A model generated the notes under the pieces. That model was not told the origin of the DNA and did not search any database. It saw nothing but the letters and a program-made list of their open reading frames with translations. Both the position numbers and the translations under genes were made by a program. Of a stretch of 38,428 nt of DNA, positions 15,654 through 24,814 are shown piece after piece. Origin of the DNA: Planctomycetota bacterium (GTDB lineage: Bacteria > Planctomycetota > Planctomycetia > Pirellulales > Pirellulaceae); contig JACTND010000018.1 of the NCBI GenBank assembly GCA_014584305.1, forward strand, positions 9,273 to 47,700. The letters are read 5' to 3'. Positions within the stretch are counted from its first letter, which is position 1; each line of letters starts with the position of its first letter.

Positions 15654-17120
15654 TCAGCGGTCGCCGGGTTGACGACGGAATTGGTTCGAGTCCGTTCTCA
15701 TGAGCGGATTCTCGCCGCGGCCGAAATGTTCGACGTCGGCCTTGCCGTGAGTTCCCATCCAGTTGAGCAATTGGCGCGTATCGATCTGCTCGACAAAGTT
15801 CTCATTCGCCTGTTTGGTCAACTCGGAAATCGCTTTCGAAATGCGCGGGTCGAAACTGCCGCCGACTGAGGGATTGTCGCCGCGGACCAACCACCGGGTT
15901 TTTGAATCGATCTCGCCGACAATGTTTCCTTGATCGTCGTGGTAAGCCACCACGCGACCGCCATTCTGTTCGATGCGAGCGCGGAGGACGTCCACATCGT
16001 TGATACCGTCAAAATCCAGATCAAACACACCGGCCAAAGCGATCGGCCGGCGGTAATTCGGTTCCCAGACGGGGTTGAGTACTTGATCATCGACGGTGAT
16101 CGGGTCGCGCGGATTCTCGTGGACCACGCGGGCTTCGGATTGGTGGGGACCCGTGATGCGCACGACTTCGATCGTGGCTTTGGGGCGATCGCGTTCAAAA
16201 TTCGTGGCTGTGCGATCGTAAACCGAGAACGTCATATTGGTGCGCAGACTATCGGCGGAACCAATGTTCAGGAAGACGCGCCCCAAATTCGTGGCCACAC
16301 CGACGATTTTGCCGTCGGCGAGTTCGAAAACTTCTCGTTCATATTCGTTGATTTTTTCTTTCAGCTTGCGGTTTTCATCGGTCGTTTTCGCGACCGTTTC
16401 TTCTAACCGGCTGCGCTGCAATTGAAAGTCTTGCCGCGAATTCTCGAAATCACGGCTGATGCGTTGATTGTCCCGTTTGGCTTCATCCAAGCTCGCGCTC
16501 AAACGGCGTTGCTCTTCCGTCAAGCGTTGCTTTTCTTGGGCGTAGCTGTTGCGCTCTGCTTCGATGTCGCTTTGGAGTTTGGCCACCGCGGCTTCCAAGG
16601 CGGCGACCGCAGCCCGTTTTTCTTCTTCAATGCGTTTGGTATCCGTCCGCATCTGGTCGTTCTCGGCGTGTTTGCGGCCAATGGCCGCGCGGTAATCAGC
16701 CAATAGCCCGCGGTAGGTCGGTTCGCGACTTTGTTCCGCCGTCGAGGGCGTCAACATCATCTGCATATCTTTGCGGTACTCGGCGGTCACCTGGTCCACG
16801 CGTTCGATAATGGTGTTGATCAACATGCGTTGATTGTCATCAACATTCGTGGTCAATCGGCGCAAGTTGTTGATGCTGGATTCAGTCTCGGCCAGGCTGA
16901 CACCCATGTCCCCCAGATAGGCGAGGATGACGTCGGTCAAGGTCTCTTGGGCCTTCAGTTGGTTCTCTTGAAACGCCACGGTCTGTTCGGCCTTGGCGCG
17001 GGCATCCCAATGTTCATTGCCGCGCAGCAACGCCCACACGAAGCCCAATGCGAGAACCAAGGACAACAGAATCAAAATGATAACGGCAATTAAATAGCCT
17101 TGGCTTTCGCGAGCAGCCAT
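15654..17120 (-). CDS. Membrane-anchored coiled-coil protein with possible BRCT-like C-terminal region
   Basis: 488 aa. One N-terminal transmembrane helix (about residues 9-31) is followed by a long charged helical region with strong coiled-coil character (about 150-265, rich in E, K, R, Q). Residues 268-350 look like a beta-rich domain (GKIVGVATNLGRVFLNIG, later ITVDDQVLNPVW), and 358-415 (ALAGVFDLDF, then VDVLRARIEQNGGRVVAY and TRWLVRGD) has the general pattern of a BRCT fold. No enzyme motif is visible. The start is strong (AGGAGG seven bases before the ATG). It is divergent from polA. I do not recognise a named family; a structural or envelope role is plausible but inferred. Confidence 0.75.
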   Translation of the reverse strand: MAARESQGYLIAVIILILLSLVLALGFVWALLRGNEHWDARAKAEQTVAFQENQLKAQETLTDVILAYLGDMGVSLAETESSINNLRRLTTNVDDNQRMLINTIIERVDQVTAEYRKDMQMMLTPSTAEQSREPTYRGLLADYRAAIGRKHAENDQMRTDTKRIEEEKRAAVAALEAAVAKLQSDIEAERNSYAQEKQRLTEEQRRLSASLDEAKRDNQRISRDFENSRQDFQLQRSRLEETVAKTTDENRKLKEKINEYEREVFELADGKIVGVATNLGRVFLNIGSADSLRTNMTFSVYDRTATNFERDRPKATIEVVRITGPHQSEARVVHENPRDPITVDDQVLNPVWEPNYRRPIALAGVFDLDFDGINDVDVLRARIEQNGGRVVAYHDDQGNIVGEIDSKTRWLVRGDNPSVGGSFDPRISKAISELTKQANENFVEQIDTRQLLNWMGTHGKADVEHFGRGENPLMRTDSNQFRRQPGDR

Positions 17121-17388
17121 GTACGAACCTCCTGGTTCCAGGTGTAACTATCAAGAATTCAGGCTTCGGACCGATTCAAAAATCAGTTCCCTCGATTCTA
17201 AATTGGGGGTCGAACGCTGTCAAATTTTGCGTAAACGGTAATCTTGACCACCGTTCCCGGGGCAGTCCTCGCGCGCTGGCCCCAGTCAGCGTGCCTCTGA
17301 CGCCTTTCCCGAATGCGGCCTCCGGCTCAAAATCTAGTTGCCCTATTCAGGATTATTAACGGCTATTCGCATACGAAATCCCCGACCG

Positions 17389-20175
17389 ATGGTGGATAAA
17401 CGGCAAAAATCGCTGAACCTGTTCCCGGAAGAAACCGGAAATTCGGAACAAGCCGCAGCGCCGCGTGACGCCGCGCGGCGCCCGGCTGCGACAGAGAACC
17501 GAGAATCGGCCGGTGCCGACTTGACCGGCAAACTCGTCATCGTTGTCGATTCCCATTCTTTGATCTATCAGGTGTATCACGCGATTGCGGAGATGACGTC
17601 GCCCGCCGGCTTCAGCGTCAACGCCATTTACGGATTCAATGTCAGCGATGTTACGTTTCGCAACGATCTGTATCCGGACTACAAGGCTCATCGCGAGCCA
17701 ATGCCCGACGATTTGCAGTGGCAGATTCCGCAAATTCAGCGGCTGCTGAACGCGCTCTCGATTCCGATTTTGATGCTGGACGGTTTTGAAGCGGACGACA
17801 TCTTGGCCACAGTGGCCCGAGTGACGACGCAGCGCGGTGGTCGGTGCCTGCTGGTAACTAACGACAAGGACTGCCGCCAACTGATTACCGAGAAGGTCAA
17901 TTTATTGAACATCCGCAAGAATCAGATTTATGATGCCGAGGCGCTGCGGACCGAATGGGGCATCCGGCCCGATCAAGTCATCGATTTCCAAGCCATGGTC
18001 GGCGACCCCACGGACAATGTACCGGGAATTCCCACCGTGGGCCCGAAAACGGCGTCGCAATTGTTGCAGCAATTCGAAAGTCTCGATGGTCTATTAGCCC
18101 GGCTAGCAGAAGTGCCGGGCAAGAAAGCGGAGCGCATCGCTGAATCGGCTGAGTTAGTCCAACTCAGCCGCCAGCTCGTGGCGCTCGATCCGTTTGTTCC
18201 CATCGACATCGATTGGCGGGCGGGACAACTAGTCAATCTGGATGTGGAGCAGGCGGTCGCCATTTGTCAGGAGTTCGGCTTTCGCGGGCTGACGGAACAG
18301 ATTCGACAATTGGCGCCAGCCGCCTCACCAGGGAACTGGAAGGCCAATTATCGGGCTGTGACTTCGCTGGCCGAACTCCACGATTTGGTCCATTTGTTGA
18401 CGCGTCAGCGGGCCGCGTCGTTTGATACGGAGACCACGCACATCAGCCCGCGGTGGGCGGAGTTAGTGGGCTTGTCGTTTGGCTGGTGCGATGGAGAAGC
18501 CGTTTACATTCCCCTGCGGGCGCCCGCCGGAGAACCACAGCTCGACGCGCGCGAGGTGTTAGCCGCGTTGGCGCCTTTGTGGCAGGACGCCGAGTATTTG
18601 TTGATCGGCCAGAATCTCAAATACGACCTGGTGGTGCTGCGCAATTATGGGATTGTTCCCCAATGCCAGTTGTTCGATACGATGGTGGCCGACTTTTTGG
18701 TTAATCCGGGACGTCATACGCACAACCTCGATGATCTGGCACTCCGCTTTCTGGACCATCGGACCATCAAGATCACGGAACTGATCGGCAGCGGCAAGAC
18801 TCAGCGGCGGATGGACGAAGTCCCGTTGGCGGCGATTACGGAATACGCCGCGCAGGACGCGGACATTCCGTGGCGGTTGCGACCGACGTTCGAAGAGGCG
18901 CTGCGACAACAGGGTTTGGATTCGTTGTTCTATCAGGTCGAGATGCCGTTGGTGCATGTGTTGGCGGGCATGGAATCGATCGGAATCGCCGTCGATCGCC
19001 ACGTGTTGGCGGAGGTCAGCCGCGAGTTCGCCGAACGTTTGGCCAAGTTGGAGCAACAGATAGTGGAACTGGCGGGCGAGCCGTTCAACGTCGATTCGCC
19101 GACGCAGTTGGCGCGGATTCTATTCGAGAAGTTGGGACTGCGTTCCATTAAAAGGACCAAAGCGGGGCAAAGCACGGATGTCGAGGTGTTAGAAACGTTG
19201 GCGGACGAGCATCCCTTGCCGCGGCTGGTCATTGAATATCGCCAACTAGCAAAACTGAAAAATACGTATGCGGATGTCTTGGTCAACCTGGTCCATCCGC
19301 AAACGGGGCGGATTCATACATCTTTTATGCAAGACGTTGCGCGGACGGGGCGACTGTCTTCTAAAGACCCCAATTTGCAGAACATCCCGATTCGCACGGC
19401 CGAAGGGAGGCGCATCCGACAGGCCTTCGTATCGTGCGACTCCGACCACATGCTGTTGACGGCCGACTATTCTCAAATCGAGTTGCGCATGTTAGCCCAT
19501 TTTTCGGGGGACGAGGAGTTGATCGACGCCTTCCAGCGGGACGAAGACATTCATGCCGCCGTGGCCGCGGAAATCAACGGCGTCTCCTTCGATCAGGTCA
19601 CGGCGGAGATGCGGCGACAAGCAAAAGCGATCAATTTCGGAATCATTTACGGTCAAAGCCCCTTTGGTTTGGCCCGCGAGTTGGGGATTGCGAAGGACCA
19701 GGCCGCACAATTTATCGAACAGTATTTCGCGCGCTACCCAGCGGTGGACCATTTCATCCGAGCGACGTTGGAAACGGCGGCGACGCAAGGATATGTCAGT
19801 ACCATTCTCGGGCGTCGCCGCGCCGTCGAAGGGGTTCGCGATCCGCGGCAAGCGGGCTATGGTCGTTCCCGCACTCCCGCTGAGCGCATCGCCATCAATA
19901 CCGTCATTCAGGGGTCGGCGGCGGATTTGATCAAATTGGCCATGATCCGTTTATGGCGCCAGCTCCCGGCACATTTTCCTGACGTGCGTTTGCTGTTACA
20001 GATCCATGACGAGTTGGTTTTTGAATCGCCGCGCGACACCGTGCAGAAACTTGGCGCGTTCGTTCGGCAAGGTATGATGGAAGCCATGTCGCTGCGCGTG
20101 CCACTAAAGGTGTCCGTCGAAGTCGGGCCCAATTGGAACGACACGACCGACCTGGAACCGGACAGCGCTGCATGA
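17389..20175 (+). CDS. polA: DNA polymerase I with an internally shortened 5'-nuclease domain
   Basis: Family A polymerase for repair and Okazaki fragment processing. 928 aa from the ATG at 17389 (a TTG at 17338 would add 17 residues). Domain order: 5'-nuclease (about 40-320), 3'-5' exonuclease with intact motifs FDTET (D346, E348), GQNLKYD and YAAQDAD, then polymerase with motif A DYSQIELR (D693), the O-helix segment KAINFGIIYGQ and motif C IHDELVFE (D874). Odd feature: in the 5'-nuclease, AIYGF is followed directly by NVSDVTFRN (G82-F83-N84). Taq and relatives have about 19 more residues here, ending in VVFDAK, whose Asp (D67 in Taq) binds metal; this protein has Asn at the join. The reading frame is kept. 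coaE overlaps the stop as ATGA. Confidence 0.93.
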   Translation: MVDKRQKSLNLFPEETGNSEQAAAPRDAARRPAATENRESAGADLTGKLVIVVDSHSLIYQVYHAIAEMTSPAGFSVNAIYGFNVSDVTFRNDLYPDYKAHREPMPDDLQWQIPQIQRLLNALSIPILMLDGFEADDILATVARVTTQRGGRCLLVTNDKDCRQLITEKVNLLNIRKNQIYDAEALRTEWGIRPDQVIDFQAMVGDPTDNVPGIPTVGPKTASQLLQQFESLDGLLARLAEVPGKKAERIAESAELVQLSRQLVALDPFVPIDIDWRAGQLVNLDVEQAVAICQEFGFRGLTEQIRQLAPAASPGNWKANYRAVTSLAELHDLVHLLTRQRAASFDTETTHISPRWAELVGLSFGWCDGEAVYIPLRAPAGEPQLDAREVLAALAPLWQDAEYLLIGQNLKYDLVVLRNYGIVPQCQLFDTMVADFLVNPGRHTHNLDDLALRFLDHRTIKITELIGSGKTQRRMDEVPLAAITEYAAQDADIPWRLRPTFEEALRQQGLDSLFYQVEMPLVHVLAGMESIGIAVDRHVLAEVSREFAERLAKLEQQIVELAGEPFNVDSPTQLARILFEKLGLRSIKRTKAGQSTDVEVLETLADEHPLPRLVIEYRQLAKLKNTYADVLVNLVHPQTGRIHTSFMQDVARTGRLSSKDPNLQNIPIRTAEGRRIRQAFVSCDSDHMLLTADYSQIELRMLAHFSGDEELIDAFQRDEDIHAAVAAEINGVSFDQVTAEMRRQAKAINFGIIYGQSPFGLARELGIAKDQAAQFIEQYFARYPAVDHFIRATLETAATQGYVSTILGRRRAVEGVRDPRQAGYGRSRTPAERIAINTVIQGSAADLIKLAMIRLWRQLPAHFPDVRLLLQIHDELVFESPRDTVQKLGAFVRQGMMEAMSLRVPLKVSVEVGPNWNDTTDLEPDSAA

Positions 20176-20804
20176 AGGTTCTAGGGATCGTTGGCGGAAT
20201 TGGTTCCGGCAAATCGTTTGTCGCTGACTGTTTTGCGCGGTTGGGGGCAACGGTGATTGACGCCGACACGATCGGCCATCAAGTATTGGACGACGGCCGC
20301 GTGCGGGAAGCGTTAGTACAAACTTTCGGCGCTGACATCCTGCGTCACGACGGCAGCGTCGATCGCCGCGCACTGGCCCGTCGCGTGTTTGCTCCGGGAG
20401 ATGAAGGCGTGCGAAGCTTGCGGCAATTAGAAATGTTGACGCACCCGGAGATCGAACGGCGGATTGAGACAAGGCTGCAAGAATTGCGGTCTCAAAACGT
20501 ACCCGTGGTTGTTTTGGACGCGGCTATTATGTTGCAAACGGGTTGGCACCGCGTATGCGACGAATTGATCTTTGTCGAAGCGGATGATTCAACACGGTAC
20601 GCGCGAGTCGCGTGCCGCGGTTGGTCGCGCGACGAGTGGCAGGCGCGCGAGCGGAGGCAATCACCATTGGATTGGGCAAAGGCCCAATGTAAGTGGGTCG
20701 TGTTTAACGGCGGGGAACCTGCCACTAGCGTTGAAGATCAGGTCGGATCGATTTGGGAAAGGATGGGACTCGGCAGGGGGGCCCTCGGAGCAAGTGAATC
20801 ATGA
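20172..20804 (+). CDS. coaE: Dephospho-CoA kinase
   Basis: Phosphorylates the 3'-hydroxyl of dephospho-CoA in the last step of coenzyme A synthesis. About 210 aa. The N-terminus is MKVLGIVGGIGSGKS, a P-loop kinase Walker A motif, followed by GATVIDADTIGHQVL, the family's conserved DAD segment. A middle segment (VVVLDAAIMLQTGWHRVCDELIFVEAD) is the normal CoaE core. The ATG overlaps the polA stop codon (ATGA), indicating translational coupling. The order polA-coaE-rho is one I associate with planctomycetes. Confidence 0.93.
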   Translation: MKVLGIVGGIGSGKSFVADCFARLGATVIDADTIGHQVLDDGRVREALVQTFGADILRHDGSVDRRALARRVFAPGDEGVRSLRQLEMLTHPEIERRIETRLQELRSQNVPVVVLDAAIMLQTGWHRVCDELIFVEADDSTRYARVACRGWSRDEWQARERRQSPLDWAKAQCKWVVFNGGEPATSVEDQVGSIWERMGLGRGALGASES

Positions 20805-20906
20805 CGTAGAGCGTATGGCTCGGGGCGATTGACGCAAGGGCTTTCCATTTTTGTTCGGTGCGGTATAGAATAAGACTCCAACACGACGGGAATCCGTCAA
20901 AGCCCA

Positions 20907-20927
20907 ACTTGTCCATCATTGACAAGT
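20907..20927 (+). promoter_or_regulatory. Small hairpin in the rho leader
   Basis: ACTTGTC and GACAAGT form a seven-bp stem with a seven-base loop in the 274-base gap between coaE and rho. A smaller five-bp hairpin (GACGG/CCGTC) lies just upstream at 20885-20898. Neither has a T run. They might belong to a rho leader; rho is autoregulated in other bacteria, but nothing here proves it. Confidence 0.25.
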
Positions 20928-21078
20928 CGCTATGCGTAATTGACATTGAGAACCAAAGAATCTTTGTCGTGGACGCGCGGATGCTTTTGACTTACCGCTA
21001 TACAAACAGTTGACGAAGCCTACGTCTCAAAGTTGCAAGCAAACGTATCAATTACATTTTCTCATTGGGGACAGTATC

Positions 21079-22548
21079 ATGGCAATTCCATCAAACTTCG
21101 GACAGAAACGGCGCCGCCGACCAGTAACCGAAACGTTGGCTGAATCGGAAACAAACGACACCGGTACCACGGCCGAGGGTCACGAAGAATACGGTATCGA
21201 TGAGTCGCGCACGGTTTCCATGGCCGACGACGACACGATTCGTATTCAAACGGCCTTGAAGCGGCAGGCAGAATCGGGGTTGCCGAGTATCGCCGAGTTG
21301 CGCGCCTTGTCGGAAGACAAACTGCGCAAGGCCGCCAAGAAGGAAGGCATCGATTTGGGGGCGGATGCGTCTGTGTCGGACATCGTGCATGAAATCGCCA
21401 AGCATCGCGTGCAATCGCAAGACATGGAATGGGGCGAAGGGACTCTGCAAGTTCTTCCCGATGGATTCGGTTTTTTGCGCAGTGCCGAGTACCACTACCT
21501 GAGTTGTCCGGCCGACATCTACGTCTCGCCCAGTCAAATTCGCCGGTTCAGTTTGCGAACCGGTTGCGAAGTGGGGGGCATGATTCGACCTCCGAAAGAA
21601 GGTGAGAAGTACGCTGCATTGTTGCGGGTCGAATTGGTCAACGGCAAAGACCCGGAAGAGTATGTCAAAGGTAAACACTTTGACGATCTGACTCCGTTGC
21701 ATCCCGAACAGCGCATCATCATGGAGCACGATCCGCGTGAAATGTCCACGCGGGTTGTGGACATGATGTGCCCGGTCGGGTTTGGGCAGCGCGGTCTGAT
21801 TGTGAGCCCGCCTCGCGCCGGAAAAACGATGTTGATGCAGAACATGGCCCGCGCGGTGTTGGCGAACTTCCCCAACGCCTATGTGATGATGTTGTTAGTG
21901 GACGAGCGGCCTGAAGAAGTGACCGATATGCAACGCGAAGTCCGCGGGCCGCGCTGTGAAGTGATCAGCAGTACCTTCGACGAAGCTCCTTCGCGGCATG
22001 TGCAGGTCGCCGATATGGTGTTGGAGAAGGCCAAACGACTGGTCGAGAATGGAGTCGATGTGGTCGTTTTCCTGGACTCGATTACCCGCTTGGCCCGGGC
22101 TTGGAATGCGATGTGTCCCCAATCGGGTAAAACCTTGTCCGGCGGTTTGGATGCGAACGCGATGCAGAAACCGAAGGCCTTCTTTGGCGCCGCACGGAAA
22201 GTCGAGGAGGGCGGCTCGCTGACGATCATTGCCACGGCATTGGTCGATACGGGGAGCAAGATGGACGACGTGATCTTCGAGGAGTTCAAAGGGACGGGCA
22301 ATATGGAAATCATCCTGGACCGGTCGTTGGTTGACCGCCGCATTTGGCCGGCGATCGATATCAACCGCAGCGGCACGCGCCGCGAAGAGAAGTTGCTCGA
22401 TCCGGATGAGCATGAGCGGATCATCCAGATCCGCCGGGCGCTGACGGCGATGAACGCTCCCGATGCCATGGACATGTTGGTCCAAAGGCTGCGCAAGACT
22501 GTCTCCAACGCTGAATTTTTGATGAGTCTCAAGCTCAGTGGCGTTTAG
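21079..22548 (+). CDS. rho: Transcription termination factor Rho
   Basis: Hexameric RNA helicase that terminates transcription. 489 aa from the ATG at 21079, with GGGGA before it; an in-frame TTG at 21010 would add 23 residues lacking Rho character. The N-terminal extension (about 1-55) is hydrophilic, then comes a Rho N-terminal helical domain (about 68-110), the cold-shock-like RNA-binding domain ([15 protein letters not shown]), and the ATPase core with Walker A PPRAGKT (K249) and [16 protein letters not shown] (Walker B region). The C-terminal primary RNA site segment [22 protein letters not shown] is intact, so bicyclomycin-site residues are probably conserved. It is followed by ribH after 52 bases. 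Confidence 0.96.
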   Translation: MAIPSNFGQKRRRRPVTETLAESETNDTGTTAEGHEEYGIDESRTVSMADDDTIRIQTALKRQAESGLPSIAELRALSEDKLRKAAKKEGIDLGADASVSDIVHEIAKHRVQSQDMEWGEGTLQVLPDGFGFLRSAEYHYLSCPADIYVSPSQIRRFSLRTGCEVGGMIRPPKEGEKYAALLRVELVNGKDPEEYVKGKHFDDLTPLHPEQRIIMEHDPREMSTRVVDMMCPVGFGQRGLIVSPPRAGKTMLMQNMARAVLANFPNAYVMMLLVDERPEEVTDMQREVRGPRCEVISSTFDEAPSRHVQVADMVLEKAKRLVENGVDVVVFLDSITRLARAWNAMCPQSGKTLSGGLDANAMQKPKAFFGAARKVEEGGSLTIIATALVDTGSKMDDVIFEEFKGTGNMEIILDRSLVDRRIWPAIDINRSGTRREEKLLDPDEHERIIQIRRALTAMNAPDAMDMLVQRLRKTVSNAEFLMSLKLSGV

Positions 22549-22600
22549 ATCCGCCAGCGCGGGGCAGGGGAGTGCGACCGGCTGTGACTAGTGGGTATCC

Positions 22601-23098
22601 ATGACGCACGAGGCGAAGAATCACCAGCGCGAGGCGCTGATTGCTGACGGCTCGGTTCGCGCTGCGCTCGTCGTCTCTCAATACCACTCCGAAATTACGG
22701 ACAGCCTGCTGCAGGCCGCGCGGCAAACGTTGATCGATCTAGGTTGGGTAACTGATGGAATCGACGTCTATCGCGTCCCCGGAGCATGGGAGTTGCCGTT
22801 GGCTTGTCAATGGATTTTGGACCTCAATCAGCATCAGGGTGTCATCGCGTTGGGGGCCGTAATCCGCGGTGAGACGTCGCACGATCAACACATCAATCGG
22901 TTCGTCAGCATGGCCTTGGGACGATTGGCATTGGATGCCGGAGTTCCGCTGGCCTTCGGATTATTGACCTGCGACTCATTGGACCAGGCGCGCGCTCGGA
23001 GCGGCGGCCAGCTCGGCAACAAGGGGGCCGAAGCGGCCGAGGCATTGATCTCCATGATCAACCTGAAACGGCGATTAGACGAGGCGGCAGCAGGATGA
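22601..23098 (+). CDS. ribH: 6,7-dimethyl-8-ribityllumazine synthase
   Basis: Condenses the ribityl-aminouracil with dihydroxybutanone phosphate in riboflavin synthesis. 165 aa, typical length. Landmarks are RVPGAWELPLA (substrate-binding loop), ALGAVIRGETSHD with the catalytic-region His94, and QARARSGG...GNKGAEAAEA near the C-terminus for phosphate and riboflavin-site contacts. The ATG gives a normal N-terminus. It overlaps nusB by four bases (ATGA), and this ribH-nusB pairing is common across bacteria. Confidence 0.95.
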   Translation: MTHEAKNHQREALIADGSVRAALVVSQYHSEITDSLLQAARQTLIDLGWVTDGIDVYRVPGAWELPLACQWILDLNQHQGVIALGAVIRGETSHDQHINRFVSMALGRLALDAGVPLAFGLLTCDSLDQARARSGGQLGNKGAEAAEALISMINLKRRLDEAAAG

Positions 23099-23565
23099 TT
23101 TCACGCCATCCGCGAACCGCTGGCCGGTTCACACCCGAATCGCGGCGACGCGCGCGACAGGTCGCCGTTCAGGCTCTGTTCCAAGACATGTTCCACGCGC
23201 AGTCGGCCTGGGATTGGAGGGCGTTTGTCGCTGCGCGGTTGCGCCAGTTTCCCGACACGGTCGAGTTTTGCCAATCGTTGGTCTTAGGTGCACGAGAGCG
23301 ACGCGCCGAATTGGAAGCGATCATCCAAATCGCGATGCCCAATTGGAATCTCTCCCGGCTGGCGAGAATCGATCGTGCCATTTTGTTGATCGGGGCCTTG
23401 GAACTTTTGCACTCCGCTACGCCTCATAAAGTCGCCTTCGATGAAGCGATTGAAATGGCGCGCACGTTCGGCGGGCGGGAATCACCCAGTTTCGTCAATG
23501 GCGTATTGGACCGCATCTGGCGGAATCACTCAAAAACTCGGCCAATCGAAGGTTCGAACGCGTAA
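23095..23565 (+). CDS. nusB: Transcription antitermination factor NusB
   Basis: All-helical RNA-binding protein that with NusE (S10) promotes antitermination on rRNA operons. 156 aa. The N-terminus RRRARQVAVQALFQ is the typical Arg-rich start, and the C-terminal part has FDEAIEMARTFGGRESPSFVNGVLDRI, the classic NusB signature. The ATG overlaps the ribH stop. It is followed by ftsY 19 bases after its stop. Confidence 0.95.
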   Translation: MISRHPRTAGRFTPESRRRARQVAVQALFQDMFHAQSAWDWRAFVAARLRQFPDTVEFCQSLVLGARERRAELEAIIQIAMPNWNLSRLARIDRAILLIGALELLHSATPHKVAFDEAIEMARTFGGRESPSFVNGVLDRIWRNHSKTRPIEGSNA

Positions 23566-23584
23566 TTCGATAAGGACAACGTTC

Positions 23585-24652
23585 ATGGCTATTTGGAATC
23601 CATTCAGTCGCAACAAATCGTCGAAATCCGATGCGGCTCCCGCCGCTAACGAGGAGCCCATGCACGACAACGGCGCGGAGCCCGCGCCGCAGCAGGCCAC
23701 TCCCGAACCGGCGCCGCCGGCCAAGGTCGGTCTGTTCCGGATGTTCAAGCGCGCGCTGAAAAAGACGATCGACGTCTTGAATACCGACATTCGAGATATT
23801 ATCGGCAAGGAAGGCCGGCTGGTCGATCAAGCGTTCCTTGATGAGTTGTATGTGCACCTGATCAAAACCGACATGGGCGTTGGACCAGCAACCGAGATTC
23901 GCGACCACATCGGCTCGGCGTTTCGCGGTCGCAAAGTGATGTTGGCGGACTTGATCAACTCCGCGCGGGGGACCATCCGCACGATCATGGCGCAAGACCG
24001 CGCGGACCTGAATCGCGCCACCCAAGGACCTACCGTGATTATGGTCGTGGGCGTGAACGGTTCGGGCAAAACGACATCGATTGCCAAACTGGCCAATCGC
24101 TTGAAACAGCAAGGTCAGTCGGTCGTCTTGGGGGCGGGCGATACGTTCCGTGCCGCCGCGGTCGAACAACTCACGATCTGGGCCCAACGGATCGGCGCCG
24201 AGATCATTACCGGCAAATCGGGGAGCGATCCGGCCAGCGTGGCCTACAAAGCGGTCGAGGCCGCAAAAAATGAGCAGCGCGATATTTGTATTATCGACAC
24301 GGCGGGGAGGTTACAGACCCAGGCCAATTTGATGGACGAATTGTCGCGCATCCGGCGCGTGATCGGCAAACTCATCGCCGATGCCCCGCACGAAGTGCTG
24401 CTGGTCCTGGACGCAACGGCCGGGCAAAACGCCTTGAGCCAGGCGAAAGGGTTTTCCGCCGCGGCCGGTTGCACGGGAATCGTGCTGGCCAAACTGGATG
24501 GAACCGCCAAAGGTGGCGTGGCTATTCCCATTCGTCAGGAATTCGGCTTGCCGGTGAAGTTTGTCGGCCTGGGTGAGACGTTGGACGACCTCCAGCCGTT
24601 TGATGTCGAGTCCTATGTGTCGGCCTTGTTTGAGGACGAGGCAACTGCCTAG
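23585..24652 (+). CDS. ftsY: Signal recognition particle receptor FtsY
   Basis: GTPase receptor that docks SRP-ribosome complexes at the membrane. 355 aa from the ATG at 23585, which gives MAIWNPFSRN, a typical short N-terminus; an in-frame upstream start lies inside nusB and is unlikely. Residues 10-50 form a short Ala/Pro/Glu-rich A region. The NG domain follows with G1 GVNGSGKTT (K162), the DTFRAAAVEQL motif, G3 DTAGRLQTQ, G4 AKLDGTAKGG and the closing GLGETLDDLQPFD. It is the last gene of the polA-to-ftsY + strand run and converges with the DUF21 genes. Confidence 0.96.
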   Translation: MAIWNPFSRNKSSKSDAAPAANEEPMHDNGAEPAPQQATPEPAPPAKVGLFRMFKRALKKTIDVLNTDIRDIIGKEGRLVDQAFLDELYVHLIKTDMGVGPATEIRDHIGSAFRGRKVMLADLINSARGTIRTIMAQDRADLNRATQGPTVIMVVGVNGSGKTTSIAKLANRLKQQGQSVVLGAGDTFRAAAVEQLTIWAQRIGAEIITGKSGSDPASVAYKAVEAAKNEQRDICIIDTAGRLQTQANLMDELSRIRRVIGKLIADAPHEVLLVLDATAGQNALSQAKGFSAAAGCTGIVLAKLDGTAKGGVAIPIRQEFGLPVKFVGLGETLDDLQPFDVESYVSALFEDEATA

Positions 24653-24814
24653 TGCCGCACATGGAAGATCCGGTTACACACAACAGACGCTCCGAACGAA
24701 ATAGCCCGCAGTTTGTAGCTTGCGCCGGGCCCGTGGCTAGCGCCCCGTGCGGTTCCGGCCAACACGACGAATACGGCAGAAGCCGAATTTGCGATTCGCG
24801 ACACTAGGCGACGT

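Noticed and set aside
20940..20970. TTGACA-type promoter in the coaE-rho gap
   Set aside because: A -35-like TTGACA occurs at about 20940 but no -10-like sequence lies at 16-18 bases, and planctomycete promoters are poorly defined.
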